Numbered from the stretch's first letter, positions 54,668-64,000 are shown. The stretch is DNA of 64,000 nt from an uncultured Flavobacteriaceae bacterium (GCA_943787365.1 CALSMD010000005.1:124001-188000); one strand, 5' to 3'. The notes: generated from the letters alone by a model not told the origin. Translations and numbers: made by a program.

Positions 54668-56269
54668 ATGCCAACAGACTGTATTTCTTTTCGAGACACT
54701 GCCTATGTATCCAAGCTGATCTGCGATTATGTAGAAAAACGCCCGGAACTACAATCCCTGTACCATCGGTTTCCAACTTTAGAAAATTTCAAAGCCCAAT
54801 TAGAAGCAAAACAATCTGAATTCAGTTCTGATAAAAGAGGCGTGTTAGTTGCAGCATTAATAGAACAGTATACAGAATTAAAGCCGCCTGAATTGACCAC
54901 CCAAGCGATTCAGTCTTTGGGGGATGAAAATACGTTTACCGTTACAACAGGGCATCAATTGAACCTGTTGGGTGGGCCATTGTATTTTTTGTATAAAATC
55001 ATATCAACGATTAATTTAGCAAAAGAATTAAAAAATAAATATCCTAAAAATAAGTTTGTCCCTATCTTTTGGATGGCTACGGAAGATCATGATTTCGAGG
55101 AAATCAACCATTTCAATTTTCAAAATAAACGGTTCCAATGGACGCAAGAAACTTCGGGGTCAGTGGGTGCATTATCCACCTCTGAACTTTCGGAATTTAT
55201 GGAAGTATTTTCCAGTGTATTAGGCAATTCGAGTCAGGCATTGGAGCTTAAAGCCTTAGTTAAAAAAGCATATTTAGGCCATTCAAATTTAGCATCTGCC
55301 ACGCGTTATTTTGTACATGCACTTTTTGGGTTTGAGGGCTTGGTGATTATCGATGGAAATGATGCTGCTTTAAAGCGGTTATTTATTCCACAAATCACTT
55401 CAGAACTTACAAATCAACAGGCATTTACATCCGTTTCTGAGACCAATCAACAGTTAACAGCCATTGATGTGGCTTATAAAATTCAAGTCAACCCTAGGGA
55501 GTTGAATTTGTTTTATCTCAAAGAAAACCTTCGCGAACGTATCGTTAAAAAGGACGCAACTTATAGCGTTTTGAATACGGATATAGAATGGGGTTTAGCA
55601 GCTATTTTGGAAGAAGTGAAATCACATCCTGAACGCTTTTCTCCGAATGTCATCATGCGCCCTTTGTACCAAGAAACGGTTTTGCCGAATCTCTGTTATA
55701 TTGGAGGGGGAGGTGAATTGGCATATTGGCTTCAGCTTAAATCGTATTTTGAAGCGGAATACATCCAATTTCCAATCTTATTACACCGAAATTCGGTGCT
55801 TTTAATCAGCGAAAAACAACATCAAAAATTAGAGAAATTAAAGATATCTGTTTCCGATTTATTTCAAGATAAACAAGCGTTGATTCAGTCTCAAATCAAA
55901 AAAATATCGACTTTACCCATTGATTTTTCATCTCAAAAGGAACAATTAAAACAACAGTTCGAACACTTATATACGATTGCTAGTCAAACAGATAAATCGT
56001 TTAAAGGAGCAGTGTCTGCACAGGAGAAAAAACAAATCAAAGGATTAGATGCTTTAGAAAAACGTCTCTTAAAGGCTGAAAAGAAAGCTCATAAAGATTA
56101 CATCGATCGTTTGGAAGCCCTCCACCTAGAGCTGTTTCCGAATGGAGGTTTGCAGGAGCGTATCACTAACTTCTCAGAATTTTATTTGGAGCATGGAGAT
56201 GCGTTTATAGAACAGCTAAAATCAGAACTTGCACCCTTAAATCAAAAATTTCATGTTTTGACCCTTTAA
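54668..56269 (+). CDS. bshC: Bacillithiol biosynthesis cysteine-adding enzyme BshC
   Basis: 533 aa, the normal BshC length. Signature stretches include VTTGHQLNLLGGPLYFLYKI near residue 94, IFWMATEDHDFEEINHF, and NVIMRPLYQETVLPNL followed by YIGGGGELAYWLQL. BshC adds cysteine to glucosaminyl-malate to complete bacillithiol, the low-molecular-weight thiol of Firmicutes and many Bacteroidota. Partner genes bshA and bshB are not in the window. Confidence 0.95.
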   Translation: MPTDCISFRDTAYVSKLICDYVEKRPELQSLYHRFPTLENFKAQLEAKQSEFSSDKRGVLVAALIEQYTELKPPELTTQAIQSLGDENTFTVTTGHQLNLLGGPLYFLYKIISTINLAKELKNKYPKNKFVPIFWMATEDHDFEEINHFNFQNKRFQWTQETSGSVGALSTSELSEFMEVFSSVLGNSSQALELKALVKKAYLGHSNLASATRYFVHALFGFEGLVIIDGNDAALKRLFIPQITSELTNQQAFTSVSETNQQLTAIDVAYKIQVNPRELNLFYLKENLRERIVKKDATYSVLNTDIEWGLAAILEEVKSHPERFSPNVIMRPLYQETVLPNLCYIGGGGELAYWLQLKSYFEAEYIQFPILLHRNSVLLISEKQHQKLEKLKISVSDLFQDKQALIQSQIKKISTLPIDFSSQKEQLKQQFEHLYTIASQTDKSFKGAVSAQEKKQIKGLDALEKRLLKAEKKAHKDYIDRLEALHLELFPNGGLQERITNFSEFYLEHGDAFIEQLKSELAPLNQKFHVLTL

Positions 56270-56307
56270 AAGTTTCAAAATTTAGGGCTCAATTTATTTA
56301 TAAATAT

Positions 56308-56315
56308 TACTTTTG
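56308..56315 (+). promoter_or_regulatory. Promoter -7 box abutting guaA
   Basis: TACTTTTG (TAnnTTTG) ends 3 bp before the guaA ATG at 56319. Transcription would begin at about the start codon. Confidence 0.45.
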
Positions 56316-56318
56316 ACC

Positions 56319-57854
56319 ATGCAACACGATAAGGTATTAATTCTCGACTTTGGATCTCAATATACACAACTTATAGCTCGCCGTGTTCGGGAGCTAAATA
56401 TATATTGTGAGATTCACCCCTTCAATAAAATTCCAACCAATTTAGACGAATTCAAAGCCGTAGTGCTTTCTGGCAGTCCTCAATCTGTGAGAGGCGACGC
56501 TGCTTTGCATCCGGACTTATCAGAAATTCGTGGCCACAAGCCCATGTTGGCGGTTTGTTATGGTGCCCAATATTTAGCTCATTTTTCGGGCGGTGTTGTA
56601 GCGCCTTCAAATACAAGAGAATATGGCCGTGCCAATTTATCTTTTGTAAAAGAAAATGAAGCCTTTTTTGAAGGGGTTACTGCTGGCAGTCAGGTATGGA
56701 TGAGTCACAGTGATACAATTAAAGAGTTGCCCACCAATGGTGTTTTATTAGCCAGTACCCACGACGTGGAAAATGCGGCTTATAAAATTGAAGGCGAATC
56801 CACTTATGCCATTCAATTTCATCCTGAAGTGTATCACTCTACGGATGGAAAAACTCTTTTACAAAACTTTTTAGTCAATATTGCTGGTCTTCAGCAAGAT
56901 TGGACACCAGATTCGTTTGTGGATGAAACGGTCGCAGATTTAAAAGCCAGAATTCAAGATGATAAAGTTGTTCTTGGATTGTCTGGTGGCGTTGATTCAA
57001 CCGTCGCAGCCATTTTATTACACAAAGCGATTGGTGAAAACCTCTATTGTATTTTTGTAAATAACGGTTTGTTGCGAAAGGATGAATTTTCAAGTGTTCT
57101 CACACAGTACGAAGGTATGGGACTCAATGTCAAAGGCGTTGATGCTTCGGCACGCTTTTTGGATGCTCTTGCAGGACTTGAAGATCCAGAATTGAAACGG
57201 AAAGCAATTGGACGTGTGTTCATTGAAGTCTTTGACGACGAGGCACACATGATACAAGATGTAAAATGGTTAGCACAAGGCACGATTTATCCCGATGTGA
57301 TTGAAAGTGTATCTGCAACAGGCGGCCCAAGTGCCACTATAAAAAGCCATCATAATGTTGGAGGCTTACCTGATTATATGAAGTTAAATATTGTAGAGCC
57401 TTTGAGGGCTTTATTTAAAGATGAAGTGAGACGTGTAGGTGCTTCGATGGGAATTGATCCTAAGCTATTAGGGCGTCATCCGTTTCCTGGGCCTGGATTG
57501 GCCATTCGAATTTTAGGAGATATTACTGCCGAAAAAGTTCGTATTTTACAAGAAGTTGATGCCATTTTTATCAATGGTTTAAGAGAGTGGGATTTATATG
57601 ATAAAGTTTGGCAAGCTGGCGCAATGCTCCTCCCTGTGAATAGTGTAGGAGTGATGGGCGATGAGCGTACTTATGAAAAATGTGTTGCTTTGAGAGCTGT
57701 TGAAAGTACGGATGGAATGACCGCCGATTGGGTAAATTTACCTTATGAATTTCTACAGAAAACCTCTAATGATATCATCAATAAAGTGAAGGGTGTGAAC
57801 AGAGTGGTATATGATATCAGTTCAAAACCTCCTGCAACCATTGAATGGGAGTAA
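56319..57854 (+). CDS. guaA: GMP synthase (glutamine-hydrolysing)
   Basis: 511 aa from the ATG at 56319. A TTG two codons earlier lies within the promoter box. The amidotransferase domain has nucleophile C80 in [11 protein letters not shown] and histidine/glutamate in [10 protein letters not shown]. The ATP-pyrophosphatase domain has [12 protein letters not shown], and the C-terminal dimerisation domain ends [10 protein letters not shown]. Makes GMP from XMP. Confidence 0.97.
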   Translation: MQHDKVLILDFGSQYTQLIARRVRELNIYCEIHPFNKIPTNLDEFKAVVLSGSPQSVRGDAALHPDLSEIRGHKPMLAVCYGAQYLAHFSGGVVAPSNTREYGRANLSFVKENEAFFEGVTAGSQVWMSHSDTIKELPTNGVLLASTHDVENAAYKIEGESTYAIQFHPEVYHSTDGKTLLQNFLVNIAGLQQDWTPDSFVDETVADLKARIQDDKVVLGLSGGVDSTVAAILLHKAIGENLYCIFVNNGLLRKDEFSSVLTQYEGMGLNVKGVDASARFLDALAGLEDPELKRKAIGRVFIEVFDDEAHMIQDVKWLAQGTIYPDVIESVSATGGPSATIKSHHNVGGLPDYMKLNIVEPLRALFKDEVRRVGASMGIDPKLLGRHPFPGPGLAIRILGDITAEKVRILQEVDAIFINGLREWDLYDKVWQAGAMLLPVNSVGVMGDERTYEKCVALRAVESTDGMTADWVNLPYEFLQKTSNDIINKVKGVNRVVYDISSKPPATIEWE

Positions 57855-57880
57855 TCTTTAAAATCAATAAATATAAATAC

Positions 57881-59818
57881 ATGAAGAAGTTTTTAATTGT
57901 TTTAGGAATCGTTGCTTTTAGTAGTTTTGGTTATGCCCAAAATTTAAAAACTCACAGTGTTCAAGTTGGAGAATCGGTAGAGAGTATTGCTGAATTCTAC
58001 AAGATTACACCAGCAGATATTTATGCCTTAAATCCAGATGCACAATCAAATTTTTCGGTTGATACGGTTTTAATCATTCCTGAGTCTTTTGTGCCTAAAT
58101 CAAATTCTACAGAAGTTGTAAAAGAGTTGGTTTCTTATAAGGTTCATAAAGTAAGACGCAAAGAAACGTTGTTTGGTATTGCTCAAAAATTTAAGGTGAC
58201 AGTAGAGGAAATAAAAGCCCATAACAAACAGTTGTACTCAAAAAGTTTAAGAAGGGGCGATAAAATTTATATTCCTCAATTTAAAATGATCACAAGTCAG
58301 GTCACTACGCAGGTAATTCAAAAATATACTGTTTTACCCAAGGAAGGAAAATGGCGAATCGCTTATAAATTTGGGATTTCAGTTCCAGATCTTGAAGCGC
58401 TCAATCCAACTATGGGACCTTATCTTAAGGAAGGGCAGCAGTTGAACGTTCCAAATATTTTGGATTCAGATGAAAAAGTGATTGAAGAGGATGAATTTGG
58501 TTATTATACTGTACAGGCCAAAGAAGGATTTTTTAGACTTGAAAAAAAGCTAGGATTGACAAAAGCAGAATTGGAAGCCCTCAATCCAGAATTGACTGAA
58601 CAAGGATTAAAACTAGGAATGGTGTTAAAAACCCCTAAGATGAGTATTCAAAACATAGCAACAGAGTCATTTCCTGTGATTAATTTGGGAGATAGTTTAG
58701 TAAATTTTGCTCCTAAAAAAATAGCTCTTTTATTACCGTTTAAAACAAAAAGTATTGATTTCGATTCCCTTAATCTAGCTAAGAGCCAACTTAAAAGAGA
58801 TGGGTATATCAACATTTCTACCGACTTTTATGCGGGTGTAGTCATGGCGATCGATTCTGCTAAGCGTCTTGGGATTTCTACAAAACTAGATGTGTTTGAT
58901 ACCAACGGAGAAACGCTTGACTTGAAGACAGTATTACTACAAACAAATTTTTCTGATTACGATGCCATTCTAGGGCCTATCACAACTCAAAACCTTGAGT
59001 TGACCGCTCAATACGTTCAAAGAGATAATGTACCTGTGGTTTCACCTTTTGTAAAAACTAAAAACGTATATTCCAATTTATTTCAAACAATTCCAGATGA
59101 AAAATGGATGCGCACTAAAATGATTAACTATGTGCAATCCGATACCATTCCGCATCAAACATTGATTATATATGATGCCAAAAATTCAGCAACTTCAAAT
59201 TATTTAAAAGCAGCATTTCCAGAGGCTTCTTTATTGACTTCCAAGCAGGATAAAGAAGGGGGTGAGCAGTTTTTTTTAATGTTAGAAGATGTTCAGGAAG
59301 CGCTTTTAGAGGGGCGGACTACTGTTTTCCTAGAATCTAACAACGAAGGATTTGTGTCTAATGTAACCAGTATGCTCAATGCGATGAATGGCACGACGGT
59401 TTTAAAGGACGAAGATGATAATGAAACGGAGATCGATCGCGATATATTTTTGATGACCACCTCTAAAAACAGAGCTTTTGAAGGGGCAAACATTTCTAAT
59501 TATGATTTGTCTAATTTACATTTTCAGTACCCATCCGTGAATTTTGAATCGCGATTTTCAGAAGCATTTGAAAAACGGTATATACAGCAATTTGGAACGT
59601 TCCCTAATAAATATGCCATAAGAGGCTTTGATGTAGCTATGGACATTCTGTTGCGTCTTTCTAAATTCGGAACCTTATATACTCAGACTTCTAGTTTTCA
59701 AACTGCTTATTTAGAAAATAAATTTCAATACTTCCTTCAACCTTACGGAGGCTATAAAAATGAAGCTGGGTATATTCTCAAATATGAAGATTTACATATT
59801 GTAAAGGTTCAAGATTAA
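57881..59818 (+). CDS. LysM-repeat protein with periplasmic receptor-like domain
   Basis: 645 aa from the ATG at 57881 (MKKFLIVLGIVAFSSFGYAQ, signal peptide). An upstream in-frame ATG lies inside guaA and lacks a signal. Four LysM-like units follow (HSVQVGESVESIAEFYK, HKVRRKETLFGIAQKFK, YTVLPKEGKWRIAYKFG, YTVQAKEGFFRLEKKLG) in the first 260 residues. The remainder resembles the type 1 periplasmic-binding fold (KIALLLPFKT, YDAILGPITTQ), as in amino-acid receptors and LpoA-like proteins. Probably a peptidoglycan-associated sensor or regulator. 26 bp after guaA. Confidence 0.88.
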   Translation: MKKFLIVLGIVAFSSFGYAQNLKTHSVQVGESVESIAEFYKITPADIYALNPDAQSNFSVDTVLIIPESFVPKSNSTEVVKELVSYKVHKVRRKETLFGIAQKFKVTVEEIKAHNKQLYSKSLRRGDKIYIPQFKMITSQVTTQVIQKYTVLPKEGKWRIAYKFGISVPDLEALNPTMGPYLKEGQQLNVPNILDSDEKVIEEDEFGYYTVQAKEGFFRLEKKLGLTKAELEALNPELTEQGLKLGMVLKTPKMSIQNIATESFPVINLGDSLVNFAPKKIALLLPFKTKSIDFDSLNLAKSQLKRDGYINISTDFYAGVVMAIDSAKRLGISTKLDVFDTNGETLDLKTVLLQTNFSDYDAILGPITTQNLELTAQYVQRDNVPVVSPFVKTKNVYSNLFQTIPDEKWMRTKMINYVQSDTIPHQTLIIYDAKNSATSNYLKAAFPEASLLTSKQDKEGGEQFFLMLEDVQEALLEGRTTVFLESNNEGFVSNVTSMLNAMNGTTVLKDEDDNETEIDRDIFLMTTSKNRAFEGANISNYDLSNLHFQYPSVNFESRFSEAFEKRYIQQFGTFPNKYAIRGFDVAMDILLRLSKFGTLYTQTSSFQTAYLENKFQYFLQPYGGYKNEAGYILKYEDLHIVKVQD

Positions 59819-60711
59819 AACCCAATCAATGCTTCTAGGTGTTTAATTTGAGCCTTTACGTTTTTATTTTCGGGATCTATTTCCAAAACCTTTTCATACA
59901 TCTTAAGTGCCATTACGTGCTCGCCACTAAGTGCCAATGTTTCTCCAAAACTATCATAAACATTGGGGTTGTATTTAAATAAATAAGTATTGAGTTTAAA
60001 ACAGATTAAGGCTTCTTCAGAGCGGTTGTTTCGTAAGAGTACATAGCCCAAAGTGTTTAATTCTCTACTGTTACGTGTCTTATCCCTAAGTATTTTATAA
60101 TGAGCATTAAAATTTTCTTTTATCGATTCAATTGACTCTGAGTCAAATACCTTAAATAAATAATTAGCGCCTTCATAGTTAGGTGCAGAAGGAAACCCAA
60201 GTGCTATTTGTACAACATCAGTTACCAAATCATTTTTGGGAGATTCCACAATACGTGCATATTCGACATTGTCTTTTTTGAAAATAAATACAGGCACACG
60301 GTGAATTTGCTTGCCTTTCTCTTCTCCATTTGGGGATGTTTTATAACGTTCATCGTCATTGTAAAGACCAATCAATCGCAGTTGACTTCTTTTAAGCCCG
60401 AGCTCGTCCCACAGCTTGACAAATTGCGGGACCCACTTTTTACTATCTCCACACCAAGTTCCTAGGTAGATGTCCACCGTCATTTTTTTAAGCTTTGATT
60501 TTAGTCTTAGTCGTTTTTCTGGGAGTTTTAATTCATTATAATATTTATTAAACCAGACGCTGTACGTACTGTCGTGTTCTAAATAGTCCAAAGGAAATTC
60601 CCCACAAATATGGGTGTCTCCTTTTGCGTTTTTGTAAAAATTAACTTCTTGGGAATAGGTATTAGTGTAAGAAAAAAGGGTACACAAGACCAAAATAATG
60701 GTAGTTTTCAT
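59815..60711 (-). CDS. Secreted thioredoxin-fold protein with TPR repeats
   Basis: 298 aa from the ATG at 60711 (MKTTIILVLCTLFSYTNTYS, signal peptide). Upstream in-frame sequence overlaps the next gene and lacks a signal. The thioredoxin-like part contains YLGTWCGDSKKWVPQF: one cysteine followed by GDS, not a CxxC disulphide pair. The C-terminal 100 residues look like TPR helices (LNTLGYVLLRNNRSEEAL, ALKMYEKVLEIDPENK). Function unknown. It overlaps the convergent LysM gene by 4 bp; a -7 box lies at 60738-60745. Confidence 0.85.
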   Translation of the reverse strand: MKTTIILVLCTLFSYTNTYSQEVNFYKNAKGDTHICGEFPLDYLEHDSTYSVWFNKYYNELKLPEKRLRLKSKLKKMTVDIYLGTWCGDSKKWVPQFVKLWDELGLKRSQLRLIGLYNDDERYKTSPNGEEKGKQIHRVPVFIFKKDNVEYARIVESPKNDLVTDVVQIALGFPSAPNYEGANYLFKVFDSESIESIKENFNAHYKILRDKTRNSRELNTLGYVLLRNNRSEEALICFKLNTYLFKYNPNVYDSFGETLALSGEHVMALKMYEKVLEIDPENKNVKAQIKHLEALIGF

Positions 60712-60737
60712 AAGAATTAGAATTTGGGGTTCTAACT

Positions 60738-60745
60738 CAAAAGTA
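60738..60745 (-). promoter_or_regulatory. Promoter -7 box for the thioredoxin-TPR gene
   Basis: Minus-strand TACTTTTG (TAnnTTTG), 26 bp upstream of the ATG. Confidence 0.4.
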
Positions 60746-60772
60746 ATTGATTTTAGCTTTAAAACAAATAAA

Positions 60773-61333
60773 TCAGGAAGTTTTCCATTTGATATTACAT
60801 CCGATGCTCGGTTTCTGTGGATGGGTATTCGCTTTGTTTTCAATCATGCATTGGACGGCATGCAGTAAATCAGCTCCATCAACGGGCAATCCATTTCCTG
60901 GTCTAGAATCGTCCAATTGACCTCGATATACTAATTTTAGGTTCGCATCAAAAAGAAAGAAATCAGGGGTGCAAGCCGCATCATACGCCTTGGCCACGGA
61001 TTGCGTTTCGTCGTATAAGTAGGGGAAGGGATAGCCTAGTTTTTCAGCATGTTTCTGCATTTGTTCTGGACCATCTTGAGGGTAATCTTCGACATCATTA
61101 CTCGAAATAGCAACCACTCCAATCCCTTTATTTTGAAGGTCAGTTGCGAGCGTAACCAAGGCTTCATTTATGTGAATAACAAACGGACAGTGATTGCATA
61201 TAAATAGAACCAAAGTGCCGTGAGACCCTTTTATTTTGTTTAATGTTTTTGTAGAATTAGAAACAGAATCCCAGAGTTCAAATTTTGGTGCTTCGGTTCC
61301 TATGGGAAGCATATTGGAAGGGGTTAATGACAT
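60773..61333 (-). CDS. Thioredoxin family protein (AhpC/TSA-like, CNHCPF type)
   Basis: 186 aa. Peroxiredoxin/thioredoxin-like fold with LVLFICNHCPFVIHINEAL (CxxC in the CNHCPF form), a cis-proline-like ACTPDFFLFD and a C-terminal RPSxG-like segment (KPSIGCNIKWK). Members of this group are cytoplasmic thiol proteins of undefined substrate. It has its own -7 box at 61352-61359. Confidence 0.9.
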   Translation of the reverse strand: MSLTPSNMLPIGTEAPKFELWDSVSNSTKTLNKIKGSHGTLVLFICNHCPFVIHINEALVTLATDLQNKGIGVVAISSNDVEDYPQDGPEQMQKHAEKLGYPFPYLYDETQSVAKAYDAACTPDFFLFDANLKLVYRGQLDDSRPGNGLPVDGADLLHAVQCMIENKANTHPQKPSIGCNIKWKTS

Positions 61334-61351
61334 TTGACCGTGTTTTTTTTC

Positions 61352-61359
61352 AAATATAT
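61352..61359 (-). promoter_or_regulatory. Promoter -7 box for the CNHCPF thioredoxin gene
   Basis: Minus-strand TATATTTG, 18 bp upstream of the ATG. Confidence 0.5.
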
Positions 61360-61426
61360 AAAGATTTAAACCTTTGCATCTACCAACTCCTTAAAAATTT
61401 ATATCTTCCAGCATTGATAAAACAGC

Positions 61427-61768
61427 ATGGACATGAGTGAGACGATTACATTTGAAGATTTTTCTAAAATTGACCTTCGGGTAGGAACTATAATTGAAGT
61501 GAATGACTTTCCAGAAGCACACAAACCTGCTTACCAATTGACCATTGATTTTGGGGATTTAGGGATCAAAAAAACATCTGCACAGATTACGGCTTTATAT
61601 GCCAAAGAAGATTTGTTGGACAGACAGATCGTAGCCAATGTCAATTTTGAAGAAAAACAAATAGCTAACTTTATGAGCCAGTGTCTGGTGATTGGAGCTG
61701 TTGATTCTGAAAAAGTCATCTTATTGTCTCCAGAAGAGCAGGTGCCCAATGGAACGCCAATTCGATAA
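61427..61768 (+). CDS. CsaA-like tRNA-binding domain protein
   Basis: 113 aa OB-fold protein. FSKIDLRVGTIIEVNDFPEA and the end CLVIGA ... VPNGTPIR match CsaA and the EMAP-II/tRNA-binding domain of MetG. CsaA has been described as a dimeric export-related chaperone that can bind tRNA. ATGs at 61427 and 61433 are both possible. Confidence 0.9.
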   Translation: MDMSETITFEDFSKIDLRVGTIIEVNDFPEAHKPAYQLTIDFGDLGIKKTSAQITALYAKEDLLDRQIVANVNFEEKQIANFMSQCLVIGAVDSEKVILLSPEEQVPNGTPIR

Positions 61769-61786
61769 TACGTTACTTTTTTTCAC

Positions 61787-61813
61787 AAAAAAAAACCGCT
61801 ATATAGTAACGGT
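61787..61813 (-). terminator. Terminator after the DUF3276 gene
   Basis: On the minus strand AACCG and CGGTT enclose a CTATATAG self-complementary core, followed by a run of nine T, 23 bp past the stop. Confidence 0.65.
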
Positions 61814-61835
61814 TTATAGGGATTAATTTTATGAA

Positions 61836-62195
61836 TTAAATATCATCAAAACTCACATCTGTAAAGCTGTCAGCCGTTGTTTCATCCTTTGATTCTTCAG
61901 ATGGAAATTCTTCTTTAACGTAATCTTTTTGGTGGCGTTCGCTTATGACTTCTTGTCCTTTTTCATTGACAATATAATCGGTCATTTCAGCTAAAATCGC
62001 ATTGAACTCTGTAAAATCTTCTTTATATAAGTAAATTTTATGCTTCTTATAATGAAAGGAGCCATCGTCATTTGTAAACTTTTTACTCTCCGTGACTGTT
62101 AAATAATAATCTCCGGCCTTTGTGGCTCTCACATCAAAAAAGTAGGTGCGTCTTCCAGCTCTTAAAACTTTTGAATAAATTTCTTCTTGTTCCAT
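61836..62195 (-). CDS. DUF3276 (PUR-like) protein
   Basis: 119 aa from the ATG at 62195 (MEQEEIYSKVLRAGRRTYFF). An earlier in-frame start at 62246 would add an unconserved-looking leader. DVRATKAGDYYLTVTESKK and HKIYLYKEDF fit the PUR repeat, a nucleic-acid-binding fold related to eukaryotic Pur-alpha and known in Bacteroidota and Borrelia. The C-terminal tail is acidic. Probably a DNA- or RNA-binding regulator. Confidence 0.88.
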   Translation of the reverse strand: MEQEEIYSKVLRAGRRTYFFDVRATKAGDYYLTVTESKKFTNDDGSFHYKKHKIYLYKEDFTEFNAILAEMTDYIVNEKGQEVISERHQKDYVKEEFPSEESKDETTADSFTDVSFDDI

Positions 62196-62325
62196 ATCTT
62201 TAGTATCAATGAGTGAGCCGTTTTTAGTAGCTGTTATTACTACCAAAAGTCCAAAAAATATATTAAGACACCAACTAATTTTCGATTTTATTTTCGAGAA
62301 ATGAGCGTTTTTTTATTTTTATAAA

Positions 62326-64000
62326 TTAATGAGAAGTTTCTCTCAGTTGTTTTTGATAAAGTTCTTTGTAATATCCTTCAACACTAATTAGCGCATCGTG
62401 TGTGCCTTGTTGTGCGATAACACCATCATTTAAAACGATAATAGTATCGGCATTTTTAGCTGAAGAAATACGATGACTCACAATAATAGTGGTCTTGTTT
62501 TTTGTCACCAACTCAATGTTGTTCAGGATCTGCTCTTCAGTTTCTGTATCTACCGCAGAAAGACAATCGTCTAAAAGAAGAATTTGAGGACTTTTGATAA
62601 AAGCTCGTGCAATAGAAACACGTTGTTTTTGACCTCCAGAAAGCGTGATGCCCCGTTCTCCTAAAATGGTATCATAGCCATTTTTGAAATTGATGATATT
62701 TTTGTGAACCACTGCTTTTTTAGCAGCTTCTATAACTTCGTCTTCTGTAGCTTTATTTTTTCCAAACTTGATGTTATTTTTTAAACTGTCTGAAAACAAA
62801 AAGGGGTCTTGAGGTACAAATCCAATCGCCGTTCTTAAGCTAGTTAGATTCAAGGTTTTTATATTTGTGCCATCAATTTCAACAGCTCCTTTTTGAACAT
62901 CGTATAAGCGTCCGATTAACTCAAGTATGGTCGATTTTCCTGAACCGGTATTTCCAATGATGGCGAGTGTTTTTCCTTTTTCAACCTCAAAACTAACTCC
63001 TTTTAAGGCTTCGATATTCGTGTCTTCATAAGTGAAATACACGTCTTTAAAAACGACATTTCCATCAATGGAAGTCTGTGTTTCAGTAGGATTTACGATG
63101 CTTGGCGTTTCCTTTAAAAATTCATTAATCCGTTTTTGTGATGCTTCTGCTTCTTGCACTAAAGAGGTGACCCATCCAATGGAAGCCACCGGCCAGGTGA
63201 GCATATTCACATAAATAATAAATTCGGCAATGATTCCTATTTCTTCAATTTGACCATTCATATATTGTTTACCGCCGATGTAAATAACCAATAAGTTACT
63301 AGCACCAATAAGAAGTAACATTAAAGGGAAAAAGAGCGCTTGGATTTTTGATAAACCCAATCGTTTTTCGCGTTGCGAATTGGCGAGTTCCGAAAACGTT
63401 TCTTCCGTTTGTGTTTCCAATGCATAGGCCTTCGTAATCCAAATTCCACTAAAAAACTCCTGAGTAGAGGAGGATAGCGTGGAGAGATGCGACTGTACAA
63501 TAGTACTTTGCTTATGTATGAGTTTGCTTAAAAAGTAGATTGAAACGGATAGAAACGGCAGTGGCAATATGGTGTAAAGTGTCAGAGTAGGTGACTGGTC
63601 GTACATATAAAACAACGCCACAACAAAAAGCGTTAAGGTATTGATCGTGTACATGACAGCTGGGCCAATATACATTCGGACTTTACTCACATCTTCACTA
63701 ATTCGGCTCATTAAATCGCCGGTGCGGTTGCGTTTATAAAAAGCGATGGATAGCTGTTGGTAATGGTTGTAAATCTCGTTTTTCAAATCAAATTCGACGT
63801 AACGAGATACGTTTATAATGGTTTGACGCATCAAAAAAGTGAATATTCCGGTGGCGATTGCAGCTCCAAAAATGTATAAGATATTTAAACTTATTTCATA
63901 TCTGAATATTTCTGTACTGCTTGGGTTTGTAATCTGATTGGAAATTAATGTAATGGATTTTCCAATAAGTTGCGGGGTGAAGAGTGCAAAGATCTTAGAA
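62326..64000 (-). CDS. ABC exporter, fused permease-ATPase (N-terminus beyond window)
   Basis: 558 codons visible; the frame stays open to the window edge, so the N-terminus is missing. The membrane domain (ABC type-1 exporter helices) is followed by an ATPase with Walker A IIGNTGSGKST, Q-loop GFVPQDPFLF, signature LSGGQKQRVSIARAF, Walker B ILLLDDCLSAVD and H-loop IIVSHRIS. This is the MsbA/multidrug type of homodimeric or heterodimeric exporter. The Walker B region reads DDCLSAVD rather than the usual DEATSALD, so this subunit lacks the canonical catalytic glutamate. That suggests a degenerate site, as in one half of heterodimeric exporters. Confidence 0.93.
   Translation of the reverse strand, partial: SKIFALFTPQLIGKSITLISNQITNPSSTEIFRYEISLNILYIFGAAIATGIFTFLMRQTIINVSRYVEFDLKNEIYNHYQQLSIAFYKRNRTGDLMSRISEDVSKVRMYIGPAVMYTINTLTLFVVALFYMYDQSPTLTLYTILPLPFLSVSIYFLSKLIHKQSTIVQSHLSTLSSSTQEFFSGIWITKAYALETQTEETFSELANSQREKRLGLSKIQALFFPLMLLLIGASNLLVIYIGGKQYMNGQIEEIGIIAEFIIYVNMLTWPVASIGWVTSLVQEAEASQKRINEFLKETPSIVNPTETQTSIDGNVVFKDVYFTYEDTNIEALKGVSFEVEKGKTLAIIGNTGSGKSTILELIGRLYDVQKGAVEIDGTNIKTLNLTSLRTAIGFVPQDPFLFSDSLKNNIKFGKNKATEDEVIEAAKKAVVHKNIINFKNGYDTILGERGITLSGGQKQRVSIARAFIKSPQILLLDDCLSAVDTETEEQILNNIELVTKNKTTIIVSHRISSAKNADTIIVLNDGVIAQQGTHDALISVEGYYKELYQKQLRETSH

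Overview
This window is chromosomal DNA of a member of the Bacteroidota, most probably a marine-type Flavobacteriaceae. The basis is AT-rich coding DNA, many TAnnTTTG promoter -7 boxes, two proteins with type IX secretion (T9SS) sorting tails, a TonB-dependent receptor with carboxypeptidase-D-like N-terminus, BshC (bacillithiol), DUF3276 and DUF4295 proteins, and a long-form GAPDH. The genus cannot be told from the sequence. I see no rRNA, tRNA or CRISPR array.

Layout. 1-16.8 kb is core housekeeping: monomeric isocitrate dehydrogenase (cut by the window edge), rplS, trmD, GAPDH and a Do-type periplasmic protease on the minus strand. Next come a dapF-acetyltransferase-mltG run with a muramidase-like membrane protein, an RsmI-like methyltransferase, dnaA, a thioesterase, and yigZ-HAD-ribD-lipoprotein. 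An acetyltransferase, prmC and ligA close the block. 16.8-25.4 kb is an accessory island with every gene on the minus strand: a KilA-N protein, a patatin-like phospholipase, a decayed DUF1016 nuclease, and a three-gene DNA phosphorothioation operon (dndC, dndD, and dndE fused to a HerA/FtsK-like ATPase). Short hairpin repeats sit just behind the gene ends. 25.4-34 kb returns to core functions (idi, queD, manA, DUF819 permease, hydrolase, AlkB-like protein, htpG, fabH). 35-45.7 kb is the cell-surface block: a TonB-dependent receptor and two long paralogous T9SS beta-propeller proteins either side of a sodium:solute symporter. 45.7-64 kb is again core: recR, a GT2 glycosyltransferase, a 2-oxoacid dehydrogenase E2, an exonuclease, a FAH-family enzyme, cinA, rpmB-rpmG-DUF4295-ftsY-rimO, bshC, guaA, a LysM receptor-like protein, thioredoxin-fold proteins, a CsaA-like protein, a DUF3276 protein and an ABC exporter cut by the window edge.

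How the genes fit together. The island is the most unusual part. DndC would activate and transfer sulfur to the DNA backbone, with DndD and the DndE-ATPase fusion as partners. dndA, dndB and the dndFGH restriction genes are not in the window, so sulfur supply and any restriction arm must come from elsewhere or from the fused ATPase. Around the operon lie a 195-bp duplication carrying the 5' end of the patatin gene and the tail of the dead nuclease, and hairpin repeats that mark unit boundaries. This suggests repeated cassette-like turnover.

Three conserved genes carry lesions that are either real decay or sequence errors: cinA (two compensating indels), rimO (one extra base) and ribD (an ATC triplet exactly where the coupled ATG is expected).
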